From JAEUTH01 sp044230205 (GTDB lineage Bacteria; Bacteroidota; Bacteroidia; AKYH767-A; OLB10), in NCBI GenBank assembly GCA_044230205.1, contig JBGARN010000014.1, positions 1 to 50,929 on the forward strand: 50,929 nucleotides of DNA, read 5' to 3'. Below are positions 9,356 through 16,945 of the stretch, piece after piece; positions within the stretch are counted from its first letter, which is position 1; each line of letters opens with the position of its first letter. The notes beneath the pieces were generated by a model. The model saw only the letters and a program-made list of their open reading frames with translations. It was not told the DNA's origin and did no database searches. Position numbers and translations under genes: made by a program.

Positions 9356-10945
9356 TTAAAGACCTTCAATTTTAAATCGAAGTTCAGCCATAAAGCCATT
9401 CTGATTTTTAATCATAATCATACCTTTTAATTGTTGTGTCAGTGATTGGATCAGTTCAATTCCGATTCCTGTGTTCTCTTCAGCTACTACCATACCTGGT
9501 CCATCATCATGATAGGTAATAACCACCACATCGTCTTCCTTTTTCATTTTAATATTTATCTGACCACTGTTACGCCCTTTAAATGCATGCTTCCATGAAT
9601 TGGTCATCAGCTCATTAATTATTAAACCCCAAGGCAACACACTGTTATATTTCAATTGAAATGATTCAAACTCAGTAGTAACATTAACTTGCAGCTCATC
9701 ATCCTGCAAGCTTTTACTGATTCCTGAAATCAGCTCACGCAGGTAATCATCAAACATGGCGGTGTCATTATCAGATGCGTATATTTTTTCATGAATCAGG
9801 CTCATAATTGCAATCCGCTGCCTGCAAACTTCAAGCATCTGCTTAACATGCAAATCGGTTGCTCTTTCCATTTGTAATCTAATAAAATCAATTACCAGGT
9901 TAAGGTTATAACTGATACGGTGATGAATTTCATTTAATACAACTTCTTTTTCGCGCAGATGCTCCTCAAGGTATAGCTGCACCTTCTGCTGCTCTGTTAC
10001 ATCAATGCAAACAGCCTGCAATCCTCTTATTCCACCATTGATATTGAGTATTGGCTGTAACACTGCTTTAAAATATTTGTGTAAATGTTCTTCATTAATT
10101 TCATAATCGTCATCCACAGAAATTTTTTCATCAATAGCTTTAGCTTTATTGGCTTCATATCTTTGGTAACTTTCAGGTGATAGTTTTTGCGAAAACAAGT
10201 CATTTTTTTCATTAGCTTTTACACTTTCAAGGTTTAATAAATCCTTCATTTCACTTGAATACCGGTAGGTTTGAGTTCTGAAACTAAAATACCAGTTACC
10301 AGCTTTAGCCAGGGCATGATTTTCAGACAACTGTTTTTGTGTTGAAATTAAAGATTCATTGAAGTTTTTATAGGTTCTGGCAAAATGAAATGCAATAAAG
10401 GAGAGAATAAAAAAAATAAATAGCACATTAATCAAATGCATGATTGTTATAACACTATCATTAATAGAATAATTATGAAAGTGCAACGGTGAATCAATTT
10501 CATTAATGGCAACAAACGTTGCCATTACTATTGTAAAAGCTACAATTAATGCAGCTGTTTGCCGCACCTCGAACATTACAAATATCATCAGAGGCAATAC
10601 AAAAAGGTAATAATGCACCCTGATGGTATTGGTATAATCAAGCCACCCGAAAAACAATATAAAACCGGCAAAGGAAAGGATGTACAAAAACCTGGACAGA
10701 TTATATTTCTTATAGTAATTAAGTAAAATGCACAGGCAAAACAGTACAACAAATACCATCTGAAAACCAACAACAAGCCACCACTTGAAAAATGAAATCA
10801 AGAGTATAAAGAACAAGAAACCGGTTATGCCGAATAAGCTGAAAACATTACTCAGTTTTATTCTCCCAGCCTGGGCTACATCTGTAGATGATTCAACACC
10901 TGCAGAAATAATTGAATATAACCAAACCCGGAAAATTGCATACAT
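9356..10945 (-). CDS. Membrane sensor histidine kinase, PAS + divergent HisKA_2 (paralogue B)
   Basis: A ~529-residue kinase with the same order as its neighbour: multi-helix membrane domain (~40-190), PAS-like domain (~200-320; AKAGNWYFSFRTQTYRYS), H-box EIHHRISYNLNLV (His ~341/342), and HATPase with LIINELMTNSWKHAF, DDGPGM and NTGIGIELIQSL. The H-box has diverged: the family pattern RVKNNL reads RISYNL here, losing the Lys-Asn, while the histidine and all ATP-site motifs remain. The ATG at 10945 aligns with the start of the paralogue. A TTG at 10978 would add 11 residues. The gap to the downstream kinase gene is 51 bases, so co-transcription is likely. Heteromer formation between the two kinases is possible but only inferred. 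Confidence 0.87.
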   Translation of the reverse strand: MYAIFRVWLYSIISAGVESSTDVAQAGRIKLSNVFSLFGITGFLFFILLISFFKWWLVVGFQMVFVVLFCLCILLNYYKKYNLSRFLYILSFAGFILFFGWLDYTNTIRVHYYLFVLPLMIFVMFEVRQTAALIVAFTIVMATFVAINEIDSPLHFHNYSINDSVITIMHLINVLFIFFILSFIAFHFARTYKNFNESLISTQKQLSENHALAKAGNWYFSFRTQTYRYSSEMKDLLNLESVKANEKNDLFSQKLSPESYQRYEANKAKAIDEKISVDDDYEINEEHLHKYFKAVLQPILNINGGIRGLQAVCIDVTEQQKVQLYLEEHLREKEVVLNEIHHRISYNLNLVIDFIRLQMERATDLHVKQMLEVCRQRIAIMSLIHEKIYASDNDTAMFDDYLRELISGISKSLQDDELQVNVTTEFESFQLKYNSVLPWGLIINELMTNSWKHAFKGRNSGQINIKMKKEDDVVVITYHDDGPGMVVAEENTGIGIELIQSLTQQLKGMIMIKNQNGFMAELRFKIEGL

Positions 10946-11114
10946 AGGTGGGTAAATATAATTTTTTGCGATGAGCAAAATTCATTCATTTAAAGGAATA
11001 ATCCGGGAAAAAAGACAATTCTCAAACAATTGGTCAGAATAATGGTGTTAGTTGCAGTTTTAGTATTAAATCTAAATATTTACAACCTAAAACCATTAAG
11101 ATATACGTAAAAAT

Positions 11115-11122
11115 TACTTTTG
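11115..11122 (+). promoter_or_regulatory. Candidate -7 promoter box (TACTTTTG), near-leaderless start for the NlpC/P60 gene
   Basis: A perfect TAnnTTTG match whose last base is 7 bases before the A of the ATG at 11130. With the spacing seen at the SRP RNA promoter, transcription would start about 3 bases before the ATG. No good -33 TTG is visible at the right distance. Confidence 0.45.
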
Positions 11123-11129
11123 TTAATGT

Positions 11130-11903
11130 ATGACACACGGAATATGCAATCAAAGCCTGGTAGCAGTGCGGAGCGAACCATCGCATAAAAGCGAAATGGT
11201 TAACCAGTTATTGTTTGGCGAGTTATTTGAAATAACTGAACGCAACCGCGATTGGATCAGGATTCAATGTGCTTTTGATCATTATACCGGCTGGATAGTT
11301 GCAGCACAGGGCCAACCACTTGATTTGTATGAGTATGAGAAAATAAAGAAGAAAAACTACTTTGTTTGCTTTGAATTAATTGGTGTACTTGATACCGGCA
11401 ATGCCTTTCCTATCGTAATTGGAAGCAACCTGCCTTATTATGACCATGAAAAATGCAGTATTCTTGATAAGTATTTTTTCTACGAAGGTGCCATCAAAAA
11501 TACTATGCAGCGTGATACGGATTTGAAAAAAATAATTGAGAATGCTTATATGTATATCAATTCTCCCTACTTATGGGGAGGGCGTTCACCATTTGGAATT
11601 GATTGCAGTGGTTTAACACAGATGGTTTATAAACTTTCGGGAGTTGCACTGAAGCGTGATGCATATCTACAGGCCGAACAAGGCGAACAGGTACATCTGC
11701 TGAGTGAAGCACATGCCGGTGATCTTGCTTTTTTTGAAAATGATGAAGGCAACATAACCCATACCGGTATACTAATTAACGATCATAAGATTATCCATGC
11801 ATCTGGATGTGTGCGTATTGATAATATTGATCACTTTGGCATTTATAATGAAGACATGAAAAAATATTCGCACAAACTGCGGATGATCAGGAGGATAATA
11901 TGA
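11130..11903 (+). CDS. C40 (NlpC/P60) family peptidase with N-terminal SH3-like domain
   Basis: A predicted cell-wall gamma-D-glutamyl-diamino-acid endopeptidase. Residues ~5-58 form a bacterial SH3-like fold (VAVRSEPSHKSEMVNQLLFGE then DWIRIQ...TGWI). The catalytic NlpC/P60 domain fills ~130-257: Cys159 in GIDCSGLTQ, His211 in THTGI, and a polar third residue at His223 in IIHASG. YLWGGRSPFG is the usual lead-in to the cysteine. No signal peptide is visible. That is typical of this Bacteroidota subfamily and suggests a cytoplasmic role in recycling imported muropeptides, or non-classical export. The stop codon overlaps the start of the next gene (ATGA at 11900-11903), indicating translational coupling. 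Confidence 0.9.
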   Translation: MTHGICNQSLVAVRSEPSHKSEMVNQLLFGELFEITERNRDWIRIQCAFDHYTGWIVAAQGQPLDLYEYEKIKKKNYFVCFELIGVLDTGNAFPIVIGSNLPYYDHEKCSILDKYFFYEGAIKNTMQRDTDLKKIIENAYMYINSPYLWGGRSPFGIDCSGLTQMVYKLSGVALKRDAYLQAEQGEQVHLLSEAHAGDLAFFENDEGNITHTGILINDHKIIHASGCVRIDNIDHFGIYNEDMKKYSHKLRMIRRII

Positions 11904-12742
11904 GCATCAAACCATTTTTTCCGGCTCCATTCCTGCTTTGGCTGATTGCCTATATGGTGGTAGTTACCGGTTGTCGTCAGCAATCCGGACCAAGTTCTGC
12001 TAAGGAAAAAAAAGTAATTAAACCCATTGAAAAATATTATGGCAACTGGCTTTGCAGCAATCAAATTGACAGTATAAAAGCCAACAAAAATCAAAAAGCT
12101 ATTCTTTACTCAATACACCTCCCTTATGCTTACGAGTTTCAATTTGATAATAGCTTTAATGATTCTGTTTTAATTTACAATGGCTTTGAACAATATTTTT
12201 TACCTGTGGCTATTCGAAATGATTCTGTGATCATTGAAAATGCTGTGAAGGGAAACCCCATGATCCTTGCGTTTGATTCTATTTCAGGTACTATTAAGAT
12301 GATGGTTGCAGGCCGTGACTATCCACTGCCACTGGTTTATTATAAAGCCGATGAAAAATACATTCAGCCAAACGGAAGATTTAAGGAATCATTTACTGCA
12401 GCATTTAATGATGCTTCAATTGCCGGCAGTTATACCGTTATATCAAATAATAAATTAAGGGGTAACCAGGTCATTTTTAATACTAACGGTTCAGTTAGCG
12501 GATTATCAGATGGCTATTTTTATCGTTGCTGTATTGGTGGCGACTGTCTTGAAACAACATCTGAGCCGGCCAATACTTTTACATTGATTAATAATACACC
12601 TCCTGATGAAACCTGGAGCTGGCAATTTGATAATTCAGGCGAACAATTAACCCTGAAAAAAATTAAAGCTTCAGTGCAAGGAAAAAATAGTAAGAAAGCT
12701 CCTGAAGAATCGCTATTGCTTGTAAGAAATAAAAGCAACTAA
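11900..12742 (+). CDS. Uncharacterised lipoprotein coupled to the NlpC/P60 gene
   Basis: I do not recognise the family. The 280-residue product has a clear lipoprotein signal: MSIKPFF, a hydrophobic core, and lipobox VVTGC at ~21-25. A Lys/Ser-rich linker and a beta-rich mature domain follow, with one Cys-Cys pair (RCCIGGDC near residue 213). It overlaps the NlpC/P60 gene by 4 bases. It is probably anchored in the envelope and co-expressed with the peptidase, but no enzymatic motif is visible. It ends 78 bases before the convergent glycosyltransferase gene, and I see no clear terminator between them. Confidence 0.75.
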   Translation: MSIKPFFPAPFLLWLIAYMVVVTGCRQQSGPSSAKEKKVIKPIEKYYGNWLCSNQIDSIKANKNQKAILYSIHLPYAYEFQFDNSFNDSVLIYNGFEQYFLPVAIRNDSVIIENAVKGNPMILAFDSISGTIKMMVAGRDYPLPLVYYKADEKYIQPNGRFKESFTAAFNDASIAGSYTVISNNKLRGNQVIFNTNGSVSGLSDGYFYRCCIGGDCLETTSEPANTFTLINNTPPDETWSWQFDNSGEQLTLKKIKASVQGKNSKKAPEESLLLVRNKSN

Positions 12743-12820
12743 TGATTATGTCAATAAATCATGTACACTGCTTCTGTTACTAAGCTTCAGTTATGATTTA
12801 GTGATGTTGAAATTGTAGTA

Positions 12821-13780
12821 TTATGACCTTCCGATTTCCTTCTCAATAAGGTAGTGATTACGCGAAGGGGAATTACGAGCAATCATTTCACCAAGAAAAC
12901 CTGCAATAAATAAAAGAGTACCCAGCACCATGCAGGTTAAAGCAATATAAAATGAAGGCCTGTCAGTAAGCAGCCGTGCCGGAATATCATTGTAAACAAA
13001 ATACAATTTACTAGCTCCCAGGTAAACGCTGAATAAAAACCCAACCATAAATATTACAGTACCAACCAATCCGAAAAAATGCATCGGACGTTTGCCAAAC
13101 TTGCCAATGAAAGAGATGGAAAGCAGATCAAGAAATCCATTAATAAAACGCTCCAACCCAAATTTTGTAACACCGTATTTACGCGCACGGTGCTGCACCA
13201 CTTTTTCTGTAATTTTAGAAAAACCATTCCATTTGGCTATTACAGGAATATAGCGGTGCATTTCTCCATAAACTTCAATATTCTTAACCACCTGGCTTTT
13301 ATACGATTTCAGCCCGCAATTAAAATCATGCAGGTTTTTAATCCCTGACATTTTCTGAGTTGCCCAATTGAAAAACTTTGAAGGAATAGTTTTTGAAATC
13401 GGGTCATATCTTTTGGCTTTCCATCCGCTTACCAGGTCCCAGTTATCTTCAGCAATCAAACGATAGAGTTCTGGTATTTCATCGGGCGAGTCCTGCATAT
13501 CAGCATCCATGGTTATCACCACATTTCCTTTTGCAGCTTCAAATCCTTTTTGAAGAGCGGCACTTTTGCCATAATTACGCCTGAATTTTATACCTTTTAT
13601 TTCAGTATGCCTGCTGCATAAATCTTCAATTACTTTCCACGAATTATCCTTGCTCCCATCATCAATCAAAATAACTTCATAGCTGAATTTATTTTCATCC
13701 ATCACCCGCTTAATCCATGCTGTAAGCTCAGGTAACGACTCATCTTCATTGTACAATGGAATTACAACTGAAATATCCAT
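12821..13780 (-). CDS. Family 2 glycosyltransferase, polyprenyl-phosphate sugar transferase type
   Basis: A membrane-associated GT2 enzyme of the DPM1/GtrB/ArnC type, expected to transfer a sugar from an NDP donor to polyprenyl phosphate on the cytoplasmic face. The 319-residue protein opens with VVIPLYNEDESLPEL and has LIDDGSKD, the acceptor/donor region RRNYGKSAALQKGFE, and the metal-binding MDADMQD at ~95. Two C-terminal helices (~233-258 and ~280-310) anchor it. The length and two-helix tail match this subgroup. It lies 44 bases downstream of a DUF4199 gene, a pairing I recall from other Bacteroidota. The sugar and pathway cannot be told from the sequence. Confidence 0.9.
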   Translation of the reverse strand: MDISVVIPLYNEDESLPELTAWIKRVMDENKFSYEVILIDDGSKDNSWKVIEDLCSRHTEIKGIKFRRNYGKSAALQKGFEAAKGNVVITMDADMQDSPDEIPELYRLIAEDNWDLVSGWKAKRYDPISKTIPSKFFNWATQKMSGIKNLHDFNCGLKSYKSQVVKNIEVYGEMHRYIPVIAKWNGFSKITEKVVQHRARKYGVTKFGLERFINGFLDLLSISFIGKFGKRPMHFFGLVGTVIFMVGFLFSVYLGASKLYFVYNDIPARLLTDRPSFYIALTCMVLGTLLFIAGFLGEMIARNSPSRNHYLIEKEIGRS

Positions 13781-13824
13781 ATTATTTAAAATTTATAATC
13801 GGGATAAAAATGCACAAACATTTT

Positions 13825-14364
13825 TCAATTATCCCTGTTATCATCAGGCATTTTCTCTTTTTTATAAACCGCTGCAACAATCAGTGAAATAAATGCACCT
13901 CCAAACAGTTTATTGGTATAATCATTACTTATCAATGATGCCAGTGTAGTTTCTTCAATACCTTTTACAATAGTATTTACAAAATTCTCACTGAAAAATG
14001 ATATTCCTCGCAATTGCTCAGCTTCGCGCAGCATCATGCCTTTATAATCATCCAGCAAATTACCGGCAAATGTACTGGCTGAAACATAGATGAGTAAAGC
14101 ATACAAGCCACCGCCACACACTATGGTAAAAAAACCAGCCCTGAATGATTCCCAATAGGAAACAGAACCCTTCCCGATGTTTTGTTGATGTTTTTTTATT
14201 GCAGTAACTATAAATACAATAGGTATCCATACACCCAGCCATGAGGCAGGTCCGAAGGGATTACCAATAATATAAAACAGAATAATACTGAAGCAAAAAG
14301 AAGTAAGGCCATAATACGCCCCGTAGTGAATGCCAGTTTGTAAGTAGGGAATGCTTTTAAACAT
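13825..14364 (-). CDS. DUF4199 family membrane protein
   Basis: A 179-residue protein with about four membrane helices (~15-35, 38-55, 72-95, 148-168). It carries the DUF4199 pattern: an aromatic/Gly-rich N-terminus (IHYGAYYGLTSFCFSIILFY), then KKHQQNIGKGSVSYWESFRAGFFT, then a charged amphipathic segment. The function of the family is unknown. It is the first gene of a likely two-gene operon with the GT2 enzyme. A TAnnTTTG box on the minus strand lies 34 bases before its ATG (14398-14405). A role in supporting or regulating the glycosyltransferase is inferred from position only. Confidence 0.82.
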   Translation of the reverse strand: MFKSIPYLQTGIHYGAYYGLTSFCFSIILFYIIGNPFGPASWLGVWIPIVFIVTAIKKHQQNIGKGSVSYWESFRAGFFTIVCGGGLYALLIYVSASTFAGNLLDDYKGMMLREAEQLRGISFFSENFVNTIVKGIEETTLASLISNDYTNKLFGGAFISLIVAAVYKKEKMPDDNRDN

Positions 14365-14397
14365 AAAGCGTAACTAAAGTTGTGCTGCTTAATGCGG

Positions 14398-14405
14398 CAA
14401 AGTTA
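14398..14405 (-). promoter_or_regulatory. Candidate -7 promoter box (TAACTTTG) for DUF4199-GT2
   Basis: Read on the minus strand this is a perfect TAnnTTTG match, 34 bases before the ATG of the DUF4199 gene. No TTG is visible at 17-21 bp upstream, so support rests on the -7 box and its position. Confidence 0.45.
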
Positions 14406-14482
14406 GAATTATTGGTATGTGTATACCTGTTAACGTTTTATCAAAAAATAAGCGAATGCTTTTTGAAATTTGAAATTATAAC

Positions 14483-14511
14483 TTGCAAATATCAAATCAA
14501 TGTTACATTTG
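14483..14511 (+). promoter_or_regulatory. Promoter of the SRP RNA gene (TTG-N18-TACATTTG)
   Basis: TTG at 14483-14485 and TACATTTG at 14504-14511 are separated by 18 bases. Both match the Bacteroidota -33/-7 consensus. The first base of the RNA's closing helix lies 5 bases after the -7 box, so this promoter gives a local ruler for locating transcription starts elsewhere in the window. Confidence 0.85.
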
Positions 14512-14515
14512 CAGC

Positions 14516-14612
14516 GGGGTAAGTCTTATACGACCAGCTCCTGCGAACCTCCCCAGGACAGGAATGTAGCAAGGATAAGCGGTTGAGCGGTGCGATATAA
14601 GTAGCTTGCCCC
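14516..14612 (+). ncRNA. ffs: Signal recognition particle RNA, bacterial small (4.5S) type
   Basis: A ~97-nt RNA component of the signal recognition particle, which binds Ffh and targets membrane proteins. The ends pair: GGGGTAAG (14516-14523) with CTTGCCCC (14605-14612), followed inward by TTATA/TATAA. The apical part carries the conserved Ffh-binding arrangement: CCCAGGACAGGAATGTAGCAAGG gives an ACA-GGAA-TGT hairpin with the invariant GGAA tetraloop, flanked by CAGG on the 5' side and AGCAAG on the 3' side. There is no Alu domain, as expected outside Firmicutes. A consensus promoter lies just upstream and a T-rich run (14613-14621) ends the transcript. Confidence 0.92.
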
Positions 14613-14704
14613 TTCTTTTTTATTTACTGGGTTGCATGGCTTAGTTATTAGCATGTTATCAATTACTGTTTAAAACAATTTCGCTTTTAATAATCCCAGC
14701 CGTT

Positions 14705-14712
14705 TATCTTTG
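14705..14712 (+). promoter_or_regulatory. Candidate -7 promoter box (TATCTTTG) for the transaldolase gene
   Basis: Perfect TAnnTTTG match 40 bases before the ATG at 14753. The rest of the 14613-14704 stretch after the SRP RNA shows no gene. Confidence 0.5.
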
Positions 14713-14752
14713 CCCGGCAAAATTTATTACAATAAGCATCACTCCCTTTATT

Positions 14753-15406
14753 ATGAAATTTTTTATTGACACTGCAAACCTTGCACAGATTAAAGAAGCC
14801 AGTAATCTTGGCGTTTTAGATGGTGTAACCACTAATCCTTCGCTTATGGCCAAAGAAGGAATTAAGGGCCAGGAAAATATCCTAAAACACTACGTTGACA
14901 TTTGCCAATTGGTGAATGGTGACGTAAGCGCTGAAGTTATTGCAACTGATTTTGAAGGTATCATAAAAGAAGGCGAGGCGCTTGCAGCTTTGCACCCGCA
15001 AATTGTTGTAAAGGTGCCCATGATTAAGGATGGCGTAAAAGCCTTAAAGCATTTCAGCAGTAAAGGAATTAAAACCAACTGTACACTGGTGTTTTCTGCC
15101 GGTCAGGCGCTATTGGCTGCTAAAGCCGGAGCAACATATGTGTCACCTTTTATAGGAAGGCTTGATGATGTTAGTACAGATGGCTTGCGCTTGATTGAAG
15201 ATATTCGTACCATTTATGATAATTATGGTTACGAAACTCAAATACTGGCTGCATCTATCAGGCATGCCATGCATATAATTAATTGTGCATTAATAGGTGC
15301 TGATGTTGCCACATGTCCTTTAAGTGCAATACTTGATTTGCTTAAACATCCTTTAACGGACAGCGGCCTTGCAAAATTTCTTGCTGATGCAAATGCAGGA
15401 AAATAA
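14753..15406 (+). CDS. Small transaldolase / fructose-6-phosphate aldolase family (TalC/Fsa type)
   Basis: A cytoplasmic TIM-barrel Schiff-base aldolase of 217 residues. That is the length of the compact TalC/FSA subfamily, about 100 residues shorter than TalA/TalB. Motifs: MKFFIDTANLAQI (Asp6); DGVTTNPSLMAKEG; the Schiff-base lysine Lys87 in VVKVPM; and TNCTLVFSAGQALLAAKAGATYVSPFIGRLDD. Members act either as transaldolase (sedoheptulose 7-P + glyceraldehyde 3-P) or as fructose-6-P aldolase, and sequence alone does not settle which. A place in the non-oxidative pentose phosphate pathway is the most likely role. It is monocistronic and convergent with the next gene, with a 21-bp gap. Confidence 0.92.
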   Translation: MKFFIDTANLAQIKEASNLGVLDGVTTNPSLMAKEGIKGQENILKHYVDICQLVNGDVSAEVIATDFEGIIKEGEALAALHPQIVVKVPMIKDGVKALKHFSSKGIKTNCTLVFSAGQALLAAKAGATYVSPFIGRLDDVSTDGLRLIEDIRTIYDNYGYETQILAASIRHAMHIINCALIGADVATCPLSAILDLLKHPLTDSGLAKFLADANAGK

Positions 15407-15427
15407 GCTCTCGGTCTATTATTAAAG

Positions 15428-15829
15428 TTATTTCTGAATAAAAGGTTCTTGCGGTTTGGGATCTCTTACTGTTATCACCTCTGTAACAATATATTTGCTG
15501 TCGCCTCTCCACAAAAGAGAATTTCGGTATTCCTTATAACGAACTTCTACAAATTTTCCACTGCAACGTTCCAACTCGGATGCAATTTTTTCGTCTTCAA
15601 CGCTAAATTCAAATTCATTGCTTTGCAAAGCCCCGGGAGAATTGGTTTTAAATCCCTCTTGTATTATTTTACCTTCATAGGTTTTAAATAAAACACCCTT
15701 TTTTTCCAGGTGATTCAGATCACCACCTTTTACTCCTTCTCCAAATTGAAAATAATATCGCCACCAAAAAATTATTCCTCCAACAACTATTACAAATAAT
15801 AAAATGTAAAATTTGGTTTTGCCTTTCAT
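15428..15829 (-). CDS. Small single-helix membrane protein, uncharacterised
   Basis: A 133-residue protein with one N-terminal membrane helix (~7-25, ILLFVIVVGGIIFWW) and an outward-facing domain. The ATG at 15829 starts MKGKTKFYILL, a normal n-region and helix. An upstream start at 15898 would add 23 residues that fit poorly. The pattern YSEG-like GEGVKGGDLNHLEKKGVLFKTYEG, then FEFSVED, then GKFVEVRYKEY and W-GDSKYIVTEV resembles, from memory, a small Bacteroidota family often mislabelled 6-phosphogluconate dehydrogenase. No dehydrogenase fold can fit in this length. The function is unknown. Confidence 0.65.
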   Translation of the reverse strand: MKGKTKFYILLFVIVVGGIIFWWRYYFQFGEGVKGGDLNHLEKKGVLFKTYEGKIIQEGFKTNSPGALQSNEFEFSVEDEKIASELERCSGKFVEVRYKEYRNSLLWRGDSKYIVTEVITVRDPKPQEPFIQK

Positions 15830-16065
15830 AACTGAATTATTAATTGTTTCCGGTTTAATACTGCCAATGTAAAACTGAACTGCCTCACAGCATGACAAAT
15901 AAATAATTTATTTACTGCAAATGCAATTTAATTTCCTGATTAAGAAATTGATTTTTTAAAGAAGAAAAGTTAAACCAAGAATGTCAGTACAGTGTAAGTT
16001 ATTTCCGGCTTTATGGAATCAGGTTATGTGTTGCATCTTATTAGTAAACATAATATCACAACACT

Positions 16066-16878
16066 ATGTCAGCTAATATCTATTCAAAAAAATGGTTAGA
16101 CCAGGTATTTGAAAAACACAACAAAAATTATGGAGCTTATTACCTTCGCTTGCATGCCGATGATTATACAATTGCAGGATTAATTTTCAGCCTTGCTACA
16201 GTTTCTGTAATTATACTTTTTCCGGTATTGGTAAAGTATTTCTCAGGCAATAATTCAGCAAATGCTATTAATCCTTTTGATCAGCCATTTACTCTTACTG
16301 AAGTTGTATTGCCTGAAAAACCATTCGAAATAAAAGTTGCAAAACCTGCAGCAGCTACATTTCCAATAAGTAAGAGTGACATTGTAAAGCCTGTTATAGT
16401 TAATGATGCAAATGCTAATAATAAAAGGGTAACTGATCCTGATGAAAATCCAAATCATTTGAACGGAAACCCTGGAAACACTTTCGTTTCGGATACTGCT
16501 ATTGCAGATTTAACAGGTGGCACCGGCAGCACTACTTTACCATCAGTAGATACAACGATATTTCGTGGAGGAGTTGAAGTTATGCCTGAATTTCCGGGAG
16601 GTGAAAAAGCCATGTTGCAGTTTTTAACCGGGCATTTAAAATACCCGGCCGAACATATCAGCGATCGCATTTCAGGAGTGGTTTACCTTTCATTTGTTAT
16701 CAATAAAGAAGGAAGTGTTACTTCAATAGAAACTCTTAAAGGAATAAAAGAAAGCCGTGACTTCGAAAATGAAGCAAGGCGAGTGGTTGCAATGATGCCT
16801 AACTGGATACCGGGAAGACAAAACGGTCATAACGTAAACGTATATTTTACGTTACCCGTTCGTTTCAGTGTACGTTAA
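16066..16878 (+). CDS. TonB-like energy transducer protein
   Basis: A 270-residue inner-membrane protein that spans the periplasm to pass proton-motive energy to outer-membrane receptors. A short cytoplasmic N-terminus carries the Bacteroidota signature KHNKNYGAYYLRL. One membrane helix follows (~33-58), then a Pro/Asn-rich periplasmic linker (~70-165), then MPEFPGGEKAMLQFL. The TonB_C domain (~185-270) has GVVYLSFVINKEGSVTSIETLKGI and ends FTLPVRFSVR. ExbB/ExbD are not in the window. It could serve the receptor at 3066-5540, but Bacteroidota genomes encode many TonB paralogues, so the partner is uncertain. Confidence 0.88.
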   Translation: MSANIYSKKWLDQVFEKHNKNYGAYYLRLHADDYTIAGLIFSLATVSVIILFPVLVKYFSGNNSANAINPFDQPFTLTEVVLPEKPFEIKVAKPAAATFPISKSDIVKPVIVNDANANNKRVTDPDENPNHLNGNPGNTFVSDTAIADLTGGTGSTTLPSVDTTIFRGGVEVMPEFPGGEKAMLQFLTGHLKYPAEHISDRISGVVYLSFVINKEGSVTSIETLKGIKESRDFENEARRVVAMMPNWIPGRQNGHNVNVYFTLPVRFSVR

Positions 16879-16904
16879 AAAGTAATTGGGGTAATAGTTT
16901 GGTT

Positions 16905-16945
16905 AACCCGGTGTTTTGCAAAACGACAAAATGCCGGGTTCTTTT
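16905..16945. terminator. Bidirectional terminator between tonB-like and transglycosylase genes
   Basis: The inverted repeat AACCCGG (16905-16911) / CCGGGTT (16934-16940) is extended inward by TGTTTTG/CAAAATG-type pairing. T-rich sequence follows on the plus strand. It lies between two convergent genes. Confidence 0.7.

Noticed and set aside
15428..15829. Annotating the small membrane protein as 6-phosphogluconate dehydrogenase because it lies next to a pentose-phosphate enzyme
   Set aside because: At 133 residues with a membrane helix and no nucleotide-binding motif, it cannot be that enzyme.
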